From Mastigias papua (Eukaryota; Cnidaria; Scyphozoa; Rhizostomeae; Mastigiidae), in the NCBI GenBank assembly GCA_964019165.1, contig OZ025276.1:15837813-15901812 (forward strand): a DNA stretch of 64,000 nucleotides. Direction: 5' to 3'. This document shows, piece after piece, positions 1-12,151 of the stretch. Each line of letters begins with the position of its first letter. The first letter of the stretch is position 1. Below the pieces are notes generated by a model that searched no databases, had not been told where the DNA came from, and saw nothing but the letters and a program-made list of their open reading frames with translations. Made by a program: the position numbers and the translations under genes.

Positions 1-574
1 AGAAATATGACGTGGAAATAAATGCAGAAAAAAGCAGAATAATGACAGTTGGAAAAGAGAAGAAGGCTACTGCCTTCTTCTCTTTTCCAACTGTCATTAT
101 TCTGCTCAAACCATCAAGGTGATGGGTAAAGATCTTGGAGCAGTAGATTCATTCAAGTCTTTAGGCAGTAAGTTAACAGCAGATGGAAAACATTCTGAGG
201 AAGTGTGCAGTCGATTGGGAATGGCAACATCATCTTTAATGAACCTCAATAGTGTATGGCAAAATTCTAACATTTTCATCAAAACTAAATACAGGCTCCT
301 GATAACGATAGCATGAGCAGTTGCACTGTATGGATGCCAGTTATGGATACTCGATGCAGCTTTGCAAAAAATAATTAATGCATTTGAAATGAAACACTAT
401 AGAAAATTAATACAAATCCCATATACAGTACACAGAACTAATGATTCAGTAAAAGAGGATCTCACACAAAAGATTGGAAAGATAGAAGCAGCATTAGAGG
501 CAGTTGGAGCAGCTCAGGACAGAAAGGATTGGAAAAGAAGAGTTGAGGACTCAACAGTGCTCCTACAGTCTTAG
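1..574 (+). mobile_element. LINE reverse-transcriptase C-terminal fragment
   Basis: Translation gives the late part of a non-LTR retrotransposon reverse transcriptase: a segment like AEKSRIMTVGKEKK at the left edge, then VDSFKSLGSKLTADGKHSEE at about 145-205, a stretch rich in SRLGMATSSLMNLNSVW, and after an in-frame stop near 314-316 an AFEMKHYRKLIQIPY segment at 380-424. These are typical of the post-catalytic thumb region of RTE/CR1-type LINEs. The window edge truncates the left side and stops and frame changes break the frame, so this is a dead copy. Clade assignment is an inference. Confidence 0.8.
33..106. repeat. Perfect 35-bp inverted repeat (snap-back) inside LINE
   Basis: Bases 33-67 and 72-106 are perfect reverse complements, separated by the 4-base loop tact. 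The left arm is ordinary LINE coding sequence; the right arm is an inverted copy of it, after which the LINE resumes. This looks like a template-switch or fold-back replication event, or a library artefact. Confidence 0.9.
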
Positions 575-2222
575 CAGACTATGGAAAGGAAGAAGAAGTA
601 TGTCAACAAAGAAATGACAAATATTGATAAATCCAACAAGTATCAAATTTAAATTCTGTAGTCTACTAAGAATGGGGCACTGGCTAAATCTCGTGAGTCA
701 ATTCCATCCTTCTTTCCATACCACTATCTTCAACCTCCTTGTCTTTGTAAAAATTTGAACAAGTAGGATGTCAATGCGCTCATGAAAACTAATACATTTC
801 TTTTTTTTTGGTTCATGTCCTTACTGCTATTTCTGCTTAATCAGGATTGACTTATAATAATTTTTTTTGATTAATTGTGCTTTCTTTAGTTTTCTCAAAA
901 ACGTAGGCTACTGTTTGCCTTTTTCATCAAAATAAAAACTACTTTTGGCACCCAAGGAAATTTACCTTAAGGAAATAAAAAATAGTTGCCATGTAAATAA
1001 ATCTGGAACAAACATTTGAAAATTTAGCTTTAAAAAGCAGGCTTGAATTGGATTACAAAAGTTTGAGAATGTTTGGGTTTCAATTGAAAATGCTGAAATA
1101 AAGGATGTTACTAGATACTTCATTGTTGTAGCCAAACAATATTTAGCAGCTCTTTTGCAGCAACTCTTTTTGAAAACCAAGAAAATTTAATATAGAATTG
1201 CAAGATTATGCATAAGTCAGTAATGAAGGTAGCTCTGAAAAGATGGAGAGCAGGAGGTAAGGGGAGGAAATGGGTCCAGTGCTTTGTCCCCAGGAAAATT
1301 TTTGAAACCATAGCCTGTGTATTCTAAGATACGTTTATTTAGATACGACTATTCTAGAAAGAAAGTGAAAGATGAAATCGTTGATATGTGTGTGAGAAAC
1401 TTCAGTATTCTGGATGTTTTACATTAAACTCTCGATTGTCTACGTTTTTAGGTAAAAACACACTTTCAGCCTAGAAGTGTGTGGGGGGGGGGAGCAAAGA
1501 GAGGCAAAATCTTCTAGCTTGGGTAGGCTGTGCTCCCATGCCCACCCCTGGCTTAGTGCCTGAGCTAAAAATTGCGATAAAATGGGGGACCTTAAGATTG
1601 TGAATTAGACTGACAGGGTAGACAATGTGCAACTGGTAAACAATAATGCCATATTGTTCAATTTTGCAATTAACTACTTTGTAGTATTTTACTCCATTAA
1701 ATAGCAACCCATTGTTTATCTCTTGTAGATGTCATTGCATTCCTTCCTTTCCAGAAAATGTTTGAAACTGCTCGGATATGTTTAGTATAAAGCTCCGTTC
1801 CTACTGCATTGTTTGTTTGATACAATAAGTGTATGACAGCTAAATTTGTACATTGCAACATCTTTGATACTTTTATGTTATAGAGCAGCGCTATGCAGTA
1901 TTGATTGCTGTATAGTTTCCTTTGTGCAATGCTTCCTGTTTTATTTCTGTAGCCCACGGCTGTAGTGACTGTTGCTGACCTAATAAGAAAGCAACTCTTA
2001 GCATGGTTCATAATTTTCCTAGCTGTCATTTTCATGTATTGACAACTCCTTATCTGGATATTGCAGTTTATCTGCATTGCTTTTTGAAACTTGCATTCTT
2101 CACTTTATTGTTGATCATATAATATCACCAAACAGCTAATGTTCATCTTAAGTTGAGCAATGAATTTTTTATGCTTCTTACTTGACAGCCTCTGTGTCAT
2201 TTTTTATATATTATATCGAAAG
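575..2222. other. No gene seen; probable SOD intron
   Basis: AT-rich sequence with no open frame resembling a known protein. It ends at the acceptor AG (2221-2222) of the superoxide dismutase exon, so it is probably the preceding intron, with the LINE fragment inside it. I searched by eye for the upstream SOD exons (copper-binding HVHE and zinc-loop segments) and did not find them. A run of G occurs near 1482-1492. Confidence 0.4.
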
Positions 2223-2330
2223 GTGCATGCGGATGTAGATGATTTGGGAAAAGGTGGTCATGATCTAAGCCTTACAACTGGTAATGCTGGTGGAAGACTC
2301 GCATGTGGTGTTATTGGTATCTCAAAGTGA
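2223..2330 (+). CDS. SOD1: Cu/Zn superoxide dismutase, last coding exon (partial gene)
   Basis: The exon follows an acceptor AG at 2221-2222 and encodes 35 residues plus TGA (2328-2330). It begins [16 protein letters not shown] and ends with [17 protein letters not shown]. Cu/Zn superoxide dismutases dismutate superoxide to oxygen and hydrogen peroxide. This segment holds the DDLGKGG electrostatic-loop motif, the family signature [12 protein letters not shown] with the second disulfide cysteine and, in the known family, the active-site arginine, plus the first histidine (VHAD), a copper ligand in the family. The protein ends at the family's usual C terminus. Upstream exons are outside the window or not recognisable. 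No secretion-type extension is seen, so a cytosolic form is most likely, but the N terminus is missing. The exon is too short for ordinary ORF screens. Confidence 0.93.
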   Translation: MHADVDDLGKGGHDLSLTTGNAGGRLACGVIGISK

Positions 2331-2569
2331 ATCACAATGACCAATTAACAGACATTAGACCCTGTTTTATTTGATCCTCTGTGAGCTTTTATGATTTACT
2401 TGTTCTGAATTGTTACATGCATCCTACAGGCACTTCCGGCATTATTATGCACACACGCTTATTATTGTTTCATTATAGAAGTTCGAAACCATGGCGTTTG
2501 AACCTACAATTCCTTTCTTGACAGTTCGTAAAGCGGTTTGCGGTTACTGATGAGGAGGATGATTCCTAG
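2331..2569 (+). other. Probable 3' UTR and downstream flank of SOD
   Basis: Non-coding sequence directly after the SOD stop codon. No canonical aataaa was seen before the satellite begins, so the transcript end cannot be placed. Confidence 0.35.
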
Positions 2570-5500
2570 TCATAGAAGGGATAACCATTTTTCAATTGAT
2601 CCATTTTGCCTCAAACCATCACCCTATAGCCTTACTGTTTAACCAAGAGTGTCGTTTTCATTTTGATCACTGCCATCTGCACTCAAAATCCTTTAATCTC
2701 CATTTGGTCATTTTTCAGCAATTTACCAAGCTCAGCTCCTTACCCTTTTGTCCAGCATTACCTTATTTGCATCACCTTTTATTATCAACTGAAAGCCCAT
2801 CAGTTTCACAATAGTTCATTTTTTGGAAGCATCCTCAAGCTACAGCCTTACTCTTCGACGAAAGATTGCAAAATACCTTAAAGCCCCAATCTCGAATCAC
2901 AATCGTTGACTCTGTGGCACAGTTGAAAAGACAAAAGCTAAACCCATACTTTTTGGCAGCCATTGGCTCATTTCTTTCACTCACGAACACAACTCTTGGA
3001 GATCGACTTTATATTAATTTCTAAATACACCTAGAATAAGATATTTTTTGCCCACTTGTTCCAAACTTTCAGCACTTTTCAATTTCCACTCACAACCAAG
3101 AACTTTCATAAATTCACTGATTTTCATCACTTTTCAGTATGAACAAAGTAACAAAAAGTTGATTTCTCATCATTGTCAAGTTAGCTACCAAGGCTATAGC
3201 CTTAGTTTTTGGCCAAAAATGGCTCATTTTCATCACTGTTCAAGCTCCAATAAAAATCAATGTCAAATTTGGTAATTTTTGAGACAAGTACCAAGTCTAT
3301 AGCCTTACTTTTTGGCCAAAACTGGCTCATTTTCATCACTGTTCAAGCTCCAATAAAAATCAATCAATGTCAAATTTGGTCATTTTTGAGACAAGTACCA
3401 AGACTATTGCCTTACCTTAACAATGGCTCAGTTTCATCACTTGTCAATCTGCAATCAAAATCAATCAAGTTCAAATTTTGTCATTATTCAGCAACATACC
3501 AAGGCTATAGCCTTAGTTTTTCGCCACAAGTGCCTCAGTTTAATCACCTTTCAATTTCAATTAAAATCAATCAATTTCAATTAAAATCAATCAATTTCAA
3601 ATTTAGTCAGTTTTGAGCAAAATACCAAGTCTATAGCCTTACTTTTTGGCCAAAAATGGCTCATGTTCATCACTCTTGAATCTGCAATCAAAATCAATCA
3701 GTTTCAATTTTGGTCATTTTTCGGCAAAATAACAAGGTTATAACCTTACTTTTTGGCCAAAAATGCCTCATTTTCATCACTTCTCAATCTCCAATCAAAA
3801 TCAATCAATTTCAATTTTGGTCATTTTTCAGCAAAATACCAAGGTTATAGCCTTACTTTTTGGCCAAAAATGGCTCATTTTCATCACTTTTCAATCTGCA
3901 ATCAAAATTAATCAATTTCAATTTTGGTCATTTTTCGGCAAAATACCAAGGTTATAGCCTTACTTTTTGGCCAAAAATGGCTCATTTTCAACACTTTTCA
4001 ATCTGCAATTAAAATCAATCAATTTGCAAGTTGGTCATTTGTCAGCAAAGTACCAAGGCTATAGCCTTAGTTTTTGGCCAAAACTGGCTCATTTTCATCA
4101 CTGTTCAAGCTCCAATAAAAATCAATGTCAAATTTGGTACTTTTTGAGACAAGTACCAAGTCTATAGCCTTACTTTTTGGCCAAAACTGGCTCATTTTCA
4201 TCACTGTTCAAGCTCCAATAAAAATCAATCAATGTCAAATTTGGTCATGTTTGAGACAAGTACCAAGACTATTGCCTTACCTTTTGACCAACAATGGCTC
4301 AGTTTCATCACTTGTCAATCTGCAATCAAAATCAATCAATTTCAAATTTTGTCATTATTCAGCAACATACCAAGGCTATAGCCTTAGTTTTTCGCCACAA
4401 GTGCCTCAGTTTAATCACCTTTCAATTTCAATTAAAATCAATCAATTTCAATTAAAATCAATCAATTTCAATTAAAATCAATCAATTTCAAATTTAGTCA
4501 GTTTTGAGCAAAATACCAAGTCTATAGCCTTACTTTTTGGCCAAAAATGGCTCATGTTCATCACTCTTGAATCTGCAATCAAAATCAATCAATTTCAATT
4601 TTGGTCATTTTTCGGCAAAATAACAAGGCTATAACCTTACTTTTTGGCCAAAAATGCCTCATTTTCATCACTTCTCAATCTCCAATCAAAATCAATCAAT
4701 TTCAATTTTGGTCATTTTTCAGCAAAATACCAAGGTTATAGCCTTACTTTTTGGCCAAAAATGGCTCATTTTCATCACTTTTCAATCTGCAATCAAAATT
4801 AATCAATTTCAATTTTGGTCATTTTTCGGCAAAATACCAAGGTTATAGCCTTACTTTTTGGCCAAAAATGGCTCATTTTCAACACTTTTCAATCTGCAAT
4901 TAAAATCAATCAATTTGCAAGTTGGTCATTTGTCAGCAAAGTACCAAGGCTATAGCCTTAGTTTTTGGCCAAAACTGGCTCATTTTCATCACTGTTCAAG
5001 CTCCAATAAAAATCAATGTCAAATTTGGTACTTTTTGAGACAAGTACCAAGTCTATAGCCTTACTTTTTGGCCAAAACTGGCTCATTTTCATCACTGTTC
5101 AAGCTCCAATAAAAATCAATCAATGTCAAATTTGGTCATGTTTGAGACAAGTACCAAGACTATTGCCTTACCTTTTGACCAACAATGGCTCAGTTTCATC
5201 ACTTGTCAATCTGCAATCAAAATCAATCAATTTCAAATTTTGTCATTATTCAGCAACATACCAAGGCTATAGCCTTAGTTTTTCGCCACAAGTGCCTCAG
5301 TTTAATCACCTTTCAATTTCAATTAAAATCAATCAATTTCAATTAAAATCAATCAATTTCAATTAAAATCAATCAATTTCAAATTTAGTCAGTTTTGAGC
5401 AAAATACCAAGTCTATAGCCTTACTTTTTGGCCAAAAATGGCTCATGTTCATCACTCTTGAATCTGCAATCAAAATCAATCAATTTCAATTTTGGTCATT

Positions 5501-8500
5501 TTTCGGCAAAATAACAAGGCTATAACCTTACTTTTTGGCCAAAAATGCCTCATTTTCATCACTTCTCAATCTCCAATCAAAATCAATCAATTTCAATTTT
5601 GGTCATTTTTCAGCAAAATACCAAGGTTATAGCCTTACTTTTTGGCCAAAAATGGCTCATTTTCATCACTTTTCAATCTGCAATCAAAATTAATCAATTT
5701 CAATTTTGGTCATTTTTCGGCAAAATACCAAGGTTATAGCCTTACTTTTTGGCCAAAAATGGCTCATTTTCAACACTTTTCAATCTGCAATTAAAATCAA
5801 TCAATTTGCAAGTTGGTCATTTGTCAGCAAAGTACCAAGGCTATAGCCTTAGTTTTTGGCCAAAACTGGCTCATTTTCATCACTGTTCAAGCTCCAATAA
5901 AAATCAATGTCAAATTTGGTACTTTTTGAGACAAGTACCAAGACTACTGCCTTACCTTTTGACCAACAATGGCTCAGTTTCATCACTTTTCAATCTGCAA
6001 TCAAAATCAATCAAATAGCAAGTTGGTCATTTTTCAGCAAAGTACCAAGGCTATAGCCTTAGCTTTTGGCCAAAAATGGCTCATTTTCATCACTTTTCAA
6101 GCTCCAATAAAAATCAATGTCAAAGTTGGTACTTTTTGAGACCAGTACCAAGTCTATAGCCCTACTTTTTGGCCAAAACTGGCTCATTTTCATCACTGTT
6201 CAAGCTCCAATAAAAATCAATCAATGTCAAATTTGGTCATTTGTGAGACAAGTACCAAGACTATTGCCTTACCTTTTGACCAACAATGGCTCAGTTTCAT
6301 CACTTGTCAATTTGCAATCAAAATCAATCAATTTCAAATTTTGTCATTATTCAGCAACATACCAAGGCTATAGCCTTAGTTTTTCGCCACAAGTGCCTCA
6401 GTTTAATCACTTTTCAATTTCAATTAAAATCAATCAATTTTAATTTTGGTTATTTTTCGGCAAAATACCAAGGTTATAGCCTTACTTTTCTTGCCAAAAA
6501 TGGCTCATTTTCAACACTTTTCAATCTGCAATCAAAATCAATCAATTTCAAAGTTCGTCATTTGTCAGCAAAGTACCAAGACTATAGCCTTTGGTTTTGG
6601 CCACAAATGCCTCAGTTTAATCACTTTTCAATTTCCATCAAAATCAATCAATTTCAAATTAGGTCAGTTTGGGGACAATACCAAGGCTATAGGCGTACAT
6701 TTTGGCCAAATTTGGCTCATTTCCTGGACGTCGCAATCTGCAATCAAGATCAATCAATGTGAAATTTGGTCATTTTTGAGCCAAGTACCAAGGCTATAGC
6801 CTTACATTTTGGCACAAAATCGCTCATTTTTAGCACTTTTCAATGTGCAATCAAAATCAATCAATCAATTTCAAATTTGGTCATTTGTCAGCAACGTACC
6901 AAGGCTATAGCCTTAGGTTCTGGCCAAAACTGCCACAGTTTGATCACTTATCAATTTCCATCAAAATAAATCAATTTCAAATTTGGTCAGTTTGGAGCAA
7001 AATACCAAGGCTATAGCCTTACTTTTTTGGCCAAATTTGGCTCATTTCCTGGACGTCGCAATCTGAAATCAAGATCAATAAATTTCAAATTTGGTCAGTT
7101 TGGAGCAAAATACCAAGGCTATAGCCTTAGTTTTTGGCCAAAAATGGCTCATTTTCATCACTTTTCAAGCTTCAATCAAAATTAGTCAATGTCAAATTTG
7201 GTGATTTTTGAGCCAAGTACCAAGGCTATAGCCTTACTTCTTGGCCAAAAATGGCTCATTTTCATCAGTTTTCAATCTGCAATCAAAATCAATCAATTTC
7301 AATTTCGGTCATTTTGGGCCAAAATACCAAGGCTTTTGCCTTAACTTTTGACCAAAACTGGCTCATTTTTATCACTTGTCAATCTGCAATCAAAATCAAA
7401 CAATTTCAAATGTTGTCATTTTTCAGCAACATACCAAGGCTATAGCCTTAGTTTTTCACCACAAATGCCTCAGTTTAATCACTGTTCACTTTCCATTAAA
7501 ATCAATCAATTTCAAATTTGGTTAGTTTTGAGCAAAATACCAAGGTTGTAGCCTTACTTTTTGGCCAAAAGTGGCTTATTTTCATCACTTTTCAATCTCC
7601 AATCAAAATCAATCAATGTCAGATTTGGTCATTTTTGAGCCAAGTACCAAGGTTATAGCCTTACAGTTTGGCCAAAAATGGCTCATTTTCATCACTTGTC
7701 AAGCTTCAATCAAAATCAGTCAATGTTAAATTTGGTCATTTTTGAGACAAGTACCGAGGCTATAGCCTTACTTTTTGGCGAAAATGGCTCATTTTCATCA
7801 CTTTTGAATCTGCAATTACAATCAGTCAATTGCAAAGTTGGTCATTTGTCAGCAAAGTACCAAGGCTATAGCCTTAGTTTTTGGCCACAAATGCCTCAGT
7901 TTAATTACTTTTCAATTTCCATTAAAATCAATCAATTTCAAATTTGATCAGTTTGGAGCAAATTACCAAGGCTATAGCCTTAGATTTTGGCAAAAATCGC
8001 TCATTTTCATCACTTTTGAATCTGCAATCAAAATCAATCAATTTCAAATTTTGTCATTATTCAGCAACATGCCAAGGCTATAGCCTTACTTTTTGGCCAA
8101 AAAACGCTTATTTTCATCACTGTTCAAGCTCCAATAAAAATCAATCAATGTCAAATTTGGTCATTTTTGAGACAAGTACCAAGGGAATAGATAGCCCTAC
8201 TTCTTGGCCAAAAATGGCTCATTCTCGTCACTTTTCAATATGGAATCAAAGTCAATCAATTTCAAATTTGGTCATTTTTTGTGCAAAGTACCAAGGCTAT
8301 TGTCTTACTTGTGGCCAAAAAACATGGCTCTTTGTAAACAGTTATTGATCCGGAAGTCAACAAGAATGAATTTCAAGTGGTGCTATTTTATAGGAAAGTG
8401 CGAAGGAGCCTTACTTTTTGGCCAAAAATGGCTCATTTTCATCACTTTTCAATCTGCAATCAAAATCAATCAATTTCAAGTTTGGTCACTTTTGTCGATA

Positions 8501-10290
8501 ATACCAAGGCTATAGCCTTACCTTTTGGCAAAAAATGGCTCATTTTCATCACTTTTCAATCGCCAATCAAAATAAATCAATTTCAAGTTTGGTCACTTTT
8601 GTCGATAATACCAAGGCTATAGCCTTACCTTTTGGCAAAAAATGGCTCATTTTCATCACTTGTCAATCTCTAATCAAAATCAATCAATTTCAAGTTTGGT
8701 CATTCATGATCATAATACCAAGGCTATAACTTTACTTTCTGGCCAGAAATCGCTCATTTTCATCACTTTTAAATGCGCAATCAAAGTCAATCAATTTCAA
8801 ATTTGGTCATTTTTGTGCAAAGTACCAAGGCTATGGCCTTACGTTTGGCCAAAAATGGCTTTGTCAACACTTATTAATCCGGAATTGAACAATAATCAAA
8901 TTCAAATAGTTGCCATGTTAGAGGAAAGTGCGAAGGCTATAGTCTTACTTTATGGCAGAAGTTGTTTACTTTCAACACTTTTCAATCTACAATCAACACA
9001 AATCAGTGTTATATTTTGTCAGTTGTGAGCAGACTACCATGGTTATAGCATTACGTTTTGGTCAAAAGAAGCTCTGTTGCAACAATTATCAATCTTCAAT
9101 TAACATAAATCAATTTCAAATTTGAAGAGTTTTTAGCAAAATTCTAGGGCTATAGCCTTACCTTTTCACCAAACATGGCTCATTTTCCACACTTATCAAT
9201 CTGCAATCAACATTAATCAATTTTAAGTTTGGTCATTTTAGAGCAGCATACCAAGGCTAGAGCCTAACGTGTTGGTTGAAGATGGATGATGTTCACGACT
9301 TGTCAATCTGCAATCAACATAAATCAATTTCAAAATTCGGTCATTTTAGAGCAGAATATAACGGCTATAGCCTTACTTTTCGGCCAGATATGGCTTACTT
9401 TCAACACTTTTCAATCTACATTCAACACAAATCAATTTTAGATTTTGTCAGTTTTGAGCAGAATGCCAAGGCTATAGCCTTACGTTTTGGCCAAAACTGG
9501 CTCACTTTCAACACTTTTAAATCTGCAATCAACATGAATCAAATTACGATTTGGTCACTTTATTCCAAAATACCAAGGCTATAGCTTTACGTCTTTTCCA
9601 AAACTGGCTCATTTTCAGTACTTATCAATCTGGACGTCAACAGGAATCAAATTCAAATTTGGCCTTGTTAGAGCGACCAAACGAAGACTATAGCCTTACT
9701 TCATGACAAAAATGGCTTAATTTCAACACTTTTCAATCTGCAATCAATACAAATCCATTTCAAAATTGATCAGATTTGAGCAAAATGCCAAGGCTATAGC
9801 CTTACTTTTTTAGCCAAAAATGGCTCATTTTAAACTCTTATCAATCTTCAATCAACATGAATCAAATTCAAATTTGGTGAGTTGAGAGCGAAATACCAAA
9901 GTTATACCCTTACTGTTTTGTCAAAAATGACTCATTTTCATCACCTTTCAATCTTCAATCAAGATGAATCAAGTTTAAATTTGGTCATTTTAGAGTAAAA
10001 TACAAAGCCTATAGCTTTAACTTTTGGCAGAAGGTGACCCATACTCAACACTTATCAATCTTCAATCAACATAAATCAACTTCAAATTTGGTGATTTTAG
10101 AGCGAAATACTAAAGTTATAACCTTACTGCTTGGTCAAAAGTGGCTCATTTTCATCACCTTTCAATCTACAATCAATCAAACTCAATGAATTTGAAATCT
10201 GGAAATTACTGAGATAAATAGCAAGGCTATAGGCTTACGTTTTGGACGAAGATGGCTGATATTAATCACTTTTCAATCTGCAATAAACAT
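2570..10290. repeat. Satellite array, 107-bp unit
   Basis: About 70 tandem units. Recurring landmarks (the aaggctatag box, tttttggccaaaaa, tggctcattttcatcac, caatctgcaatc, aaatcaatcaatttcaa, ttggtcattttt) repeat every 107 bp; the box falls at 8506, 8613 and 8720, for example. Units are most alike in the centre and most decayed at both edges (2570-3050 and 8900-10290), as expected if unequal exchange homogenises the middle. The unit is not a multiple of three, so the open frames on the plus strand are chance products and not genes. Confidence 0.95.
3230..5945. repeat. Higher-order repeat, 891 bp, about three copies
   Basis: Within the satellite a block of eight units plus about 35 extra bases recurs at exactly 891 bp. 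The same landmarks lie at 3763, 4654 and 5545, at 3967, 4858 and 5749, and at 4125 and 5016. The copies look nearly identical, so the amplification is recent. The extra bases come from an internal 18-bp subrepeat (tcaatttcaattaaaatc) at 3545-3600, 4425-4490 and 5316-5381. The first copy differs slightly (two subrepeats, not three). Confidence 0.9.
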
Positions 10291-10725
10291 GAATCAGTTC
10301 ATTTCGTAAGAATAGATACGATTGATCACCATTGAACATTGTACTTTTTCCTTCAGAAGTATGTAAAAATTCAAGAATCCCATTCCGCATCTATAAGAGT
10401 TAACGGAATCCTTCCTCTATCTTGCAGCCACACTAAGCCACACGTTTATTAATTTTGCAAGCTTATAGACCCTCATTTATTGTGTGACCACCTCAGTTAC
10501 CAATCTCGAATTTTTATTACCCCAAGCTTACTTTGAGCCCCCGATTATTAATTTCGGAAATTCGTTAGACCTCCTCTAATTGTGACCTCCGTTCTAATTG
10601 TGGCCCCCGCTCTAATTGTAGCTAGATTTCATTGTAATTCGGTTTCATAAGACTTTGCCGTAACGTTTCTTCACTATGGGCTTACTTTGTATAGATAACA
10701 TATCTTTCATGTGTAAAATTTAATT
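10291..10725. other. No gene; degenerate MITE-like stretch
   Basis: Contains a short run of related phrases (tctaattgtgacc, tctaattgtggcccc, tctaattgtagc) at about 10570-10625, like the G/C-rich ends of small non-autonomous DNA transposons. No complete element or protein is visible. Confidence 0.35.
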
Positions 10726-10885
10726 CTATAAGCTGTCATAAGTTGCCACAGAACCACTTGCATTCCTTTTTGAGCCCATCATGAGAGTCAGGAAAAAACA
10801 AAGCATAAATAAACTTTTCATTTTCTGCACTATTTGTTCTGGTAGCGCACTTTTATCTTTGCTTAACGTTAAAGCACCTAAACAT
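10726..10885 (-). repeat. Dispersed repeat family 1, copy 1
   Basis: Read on the minus strand, this matches 28700-28830 (+): both have the order gct-c-agaacaaata, then a T-rich stretch, then tgatgggctcaaa. Two diverged copies in opposite orientation indicate an old interspersed repeat of unknown class, at least 150 bp long. Confidence 0.6.
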
Positions 10886-11145
10886 AAGAAATGAGGATTA
10901 ACTGGACTTGAACGCAGTCGCTGCATTCACATGGTCGGAAAAATGATCTATGCGGATTTGAAGCAACTCCATACATGCTAAAATTGATAAACGGGGATCA
11001 AAACAAGGAGCGTGGTCTTCATATAAGCCAAGAGTAACTAACGTCCCCCCGTTTATTATGGGCTTTAGAGTATATTCATAGCGAAGCCATCATACCATTT
11101 CCCCCCTGGACATTATAATTATAATGTTTCATAACAATAATAATG

Positions 11146-11262
11146 TTGCCAGCAAGTGATTTTTCTAGCCTTTATCAAGTAATTTATTGTTTGTAGCCCA
11201 CCACTCTTTCTGTGTAGCCCACAAGTTTCTATTTGGTAGCGCCGTGCCTGTGGGATTTAACA
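11146..11262 (+). repeat. Dispersed repeat family 2, copy 1
   Basis: Shares gccagc-agtg, tttttctagcc, ttatcaag, ttattgtttgtag and gcgccgtgcctg, in order, with 23693-23930. The second copy is split by an insertion; this one shows the uninterrupted order. Class unknown. Confidence 0.6.
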
Positions 11263-11927
11263 ACGATCTCCCAACTGGTAAATAAGTTAAAACGAGAAGT
11301 GCTACGATACATGACAAAAAATGATTAAACTTTCAAAGTTCATACATCAACAAACAATTATGAAATGTAAGATCACAAATACCTCTATGTACAAACTACC
11401 ATAGTTTCAAGCACTTCTTGTGTTACTTTTAAGGGAAATATCAATAAAAGTGCATACAAATTGCTCTCTTCTATGATTTGTTCAAAACTCAATACTTAAC
11501 AGCATAAAAACAATCACGCGAATTACAAGCATGGGCGTAGGGGGGCTTTAAAGCTAGGGGACTGCAAAACTGTCTGCCAGAATCAATGATATTTTTCCCG
11601 AATGAGTTGTTATCTAGCCCTATTATGTTGCAGGTGTATTTGGGAAAAATTGTTTTTGCCGAAGAAATTGCCCGAATGAAATGGACTTCTATCCGACTGG
11701 GTAGAGCTGCAGCCCCCCACCCATCACCCCCTACGCCTATGATTACAAGTATGTGTAACACAACTTTAGAAACTGTTCTATACTTCTCACCTGACTGAAC
11801 AAGGAAACATATCTTATAAAGGGCAGTCTCCTTGAACTAACAAAAATACCTCAATTTCACAAGATACCATAGTTGAATGCAGCTCACACTGTATTGCCTT
11901 GGATAATGCTCCGATTTCTGAGTGCAA
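11263..11927. other. No gene seen
   Basis: Open frames at 11489-11798 on both strands resemble nothing known; the phrase cgggaaaaatgtt and the short G/C-rich box near 11700-11740 suggest transposon debris. Confidence 0.3.
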
Positions 11928-12151
11928 TACCGTAAATCCTCGCAATAGCCCCTGGGGCATACTTACTTTTACCGCATTTTGGGTGGGGGATTCACGATCA
12001 TCATCTGGGGTTGAGGGTTATTAGAGGGGCCTACTCGTAACATTAGAAGTTCTAGCATGGGGGCGTATTCGGAGGGGCCTTGTCGAGAGGCTGTTTGGAG
12101 GGCGCGTATTGGAGGGCGCGTTTTCTAGGGGGCAATTCGAGGATTTACGGT
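11928..12151. mobile_element. MITE with terminal inverted repeats
   Basis: The left end taccgtaaatcctcg (from 11928) is matched by cgaggatttacggt at the right end (about 12138-12151). The interior is G-rich with repeated gggg blocks and no coding capacity, the classic form of a non-autonomous DNA transposon. No clear target-site duplication was seen, so the superfamily is uncertain. Confidence 0.75.

Noticed and set aside
2596..9584. Many open frames on the plus strand, up to 158 codons, with similar peptides (HFHHFSISNQNQS type)
   Set aside because: They are translations of the 107-bp satellite, which shifts frame at each unit; no codon-level constraint or start context.
2570..10290. CRISPR-like array
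   Set aside because: No constant repeat with unique spacers; whole units repeat, and the DNA is eukaryotic.
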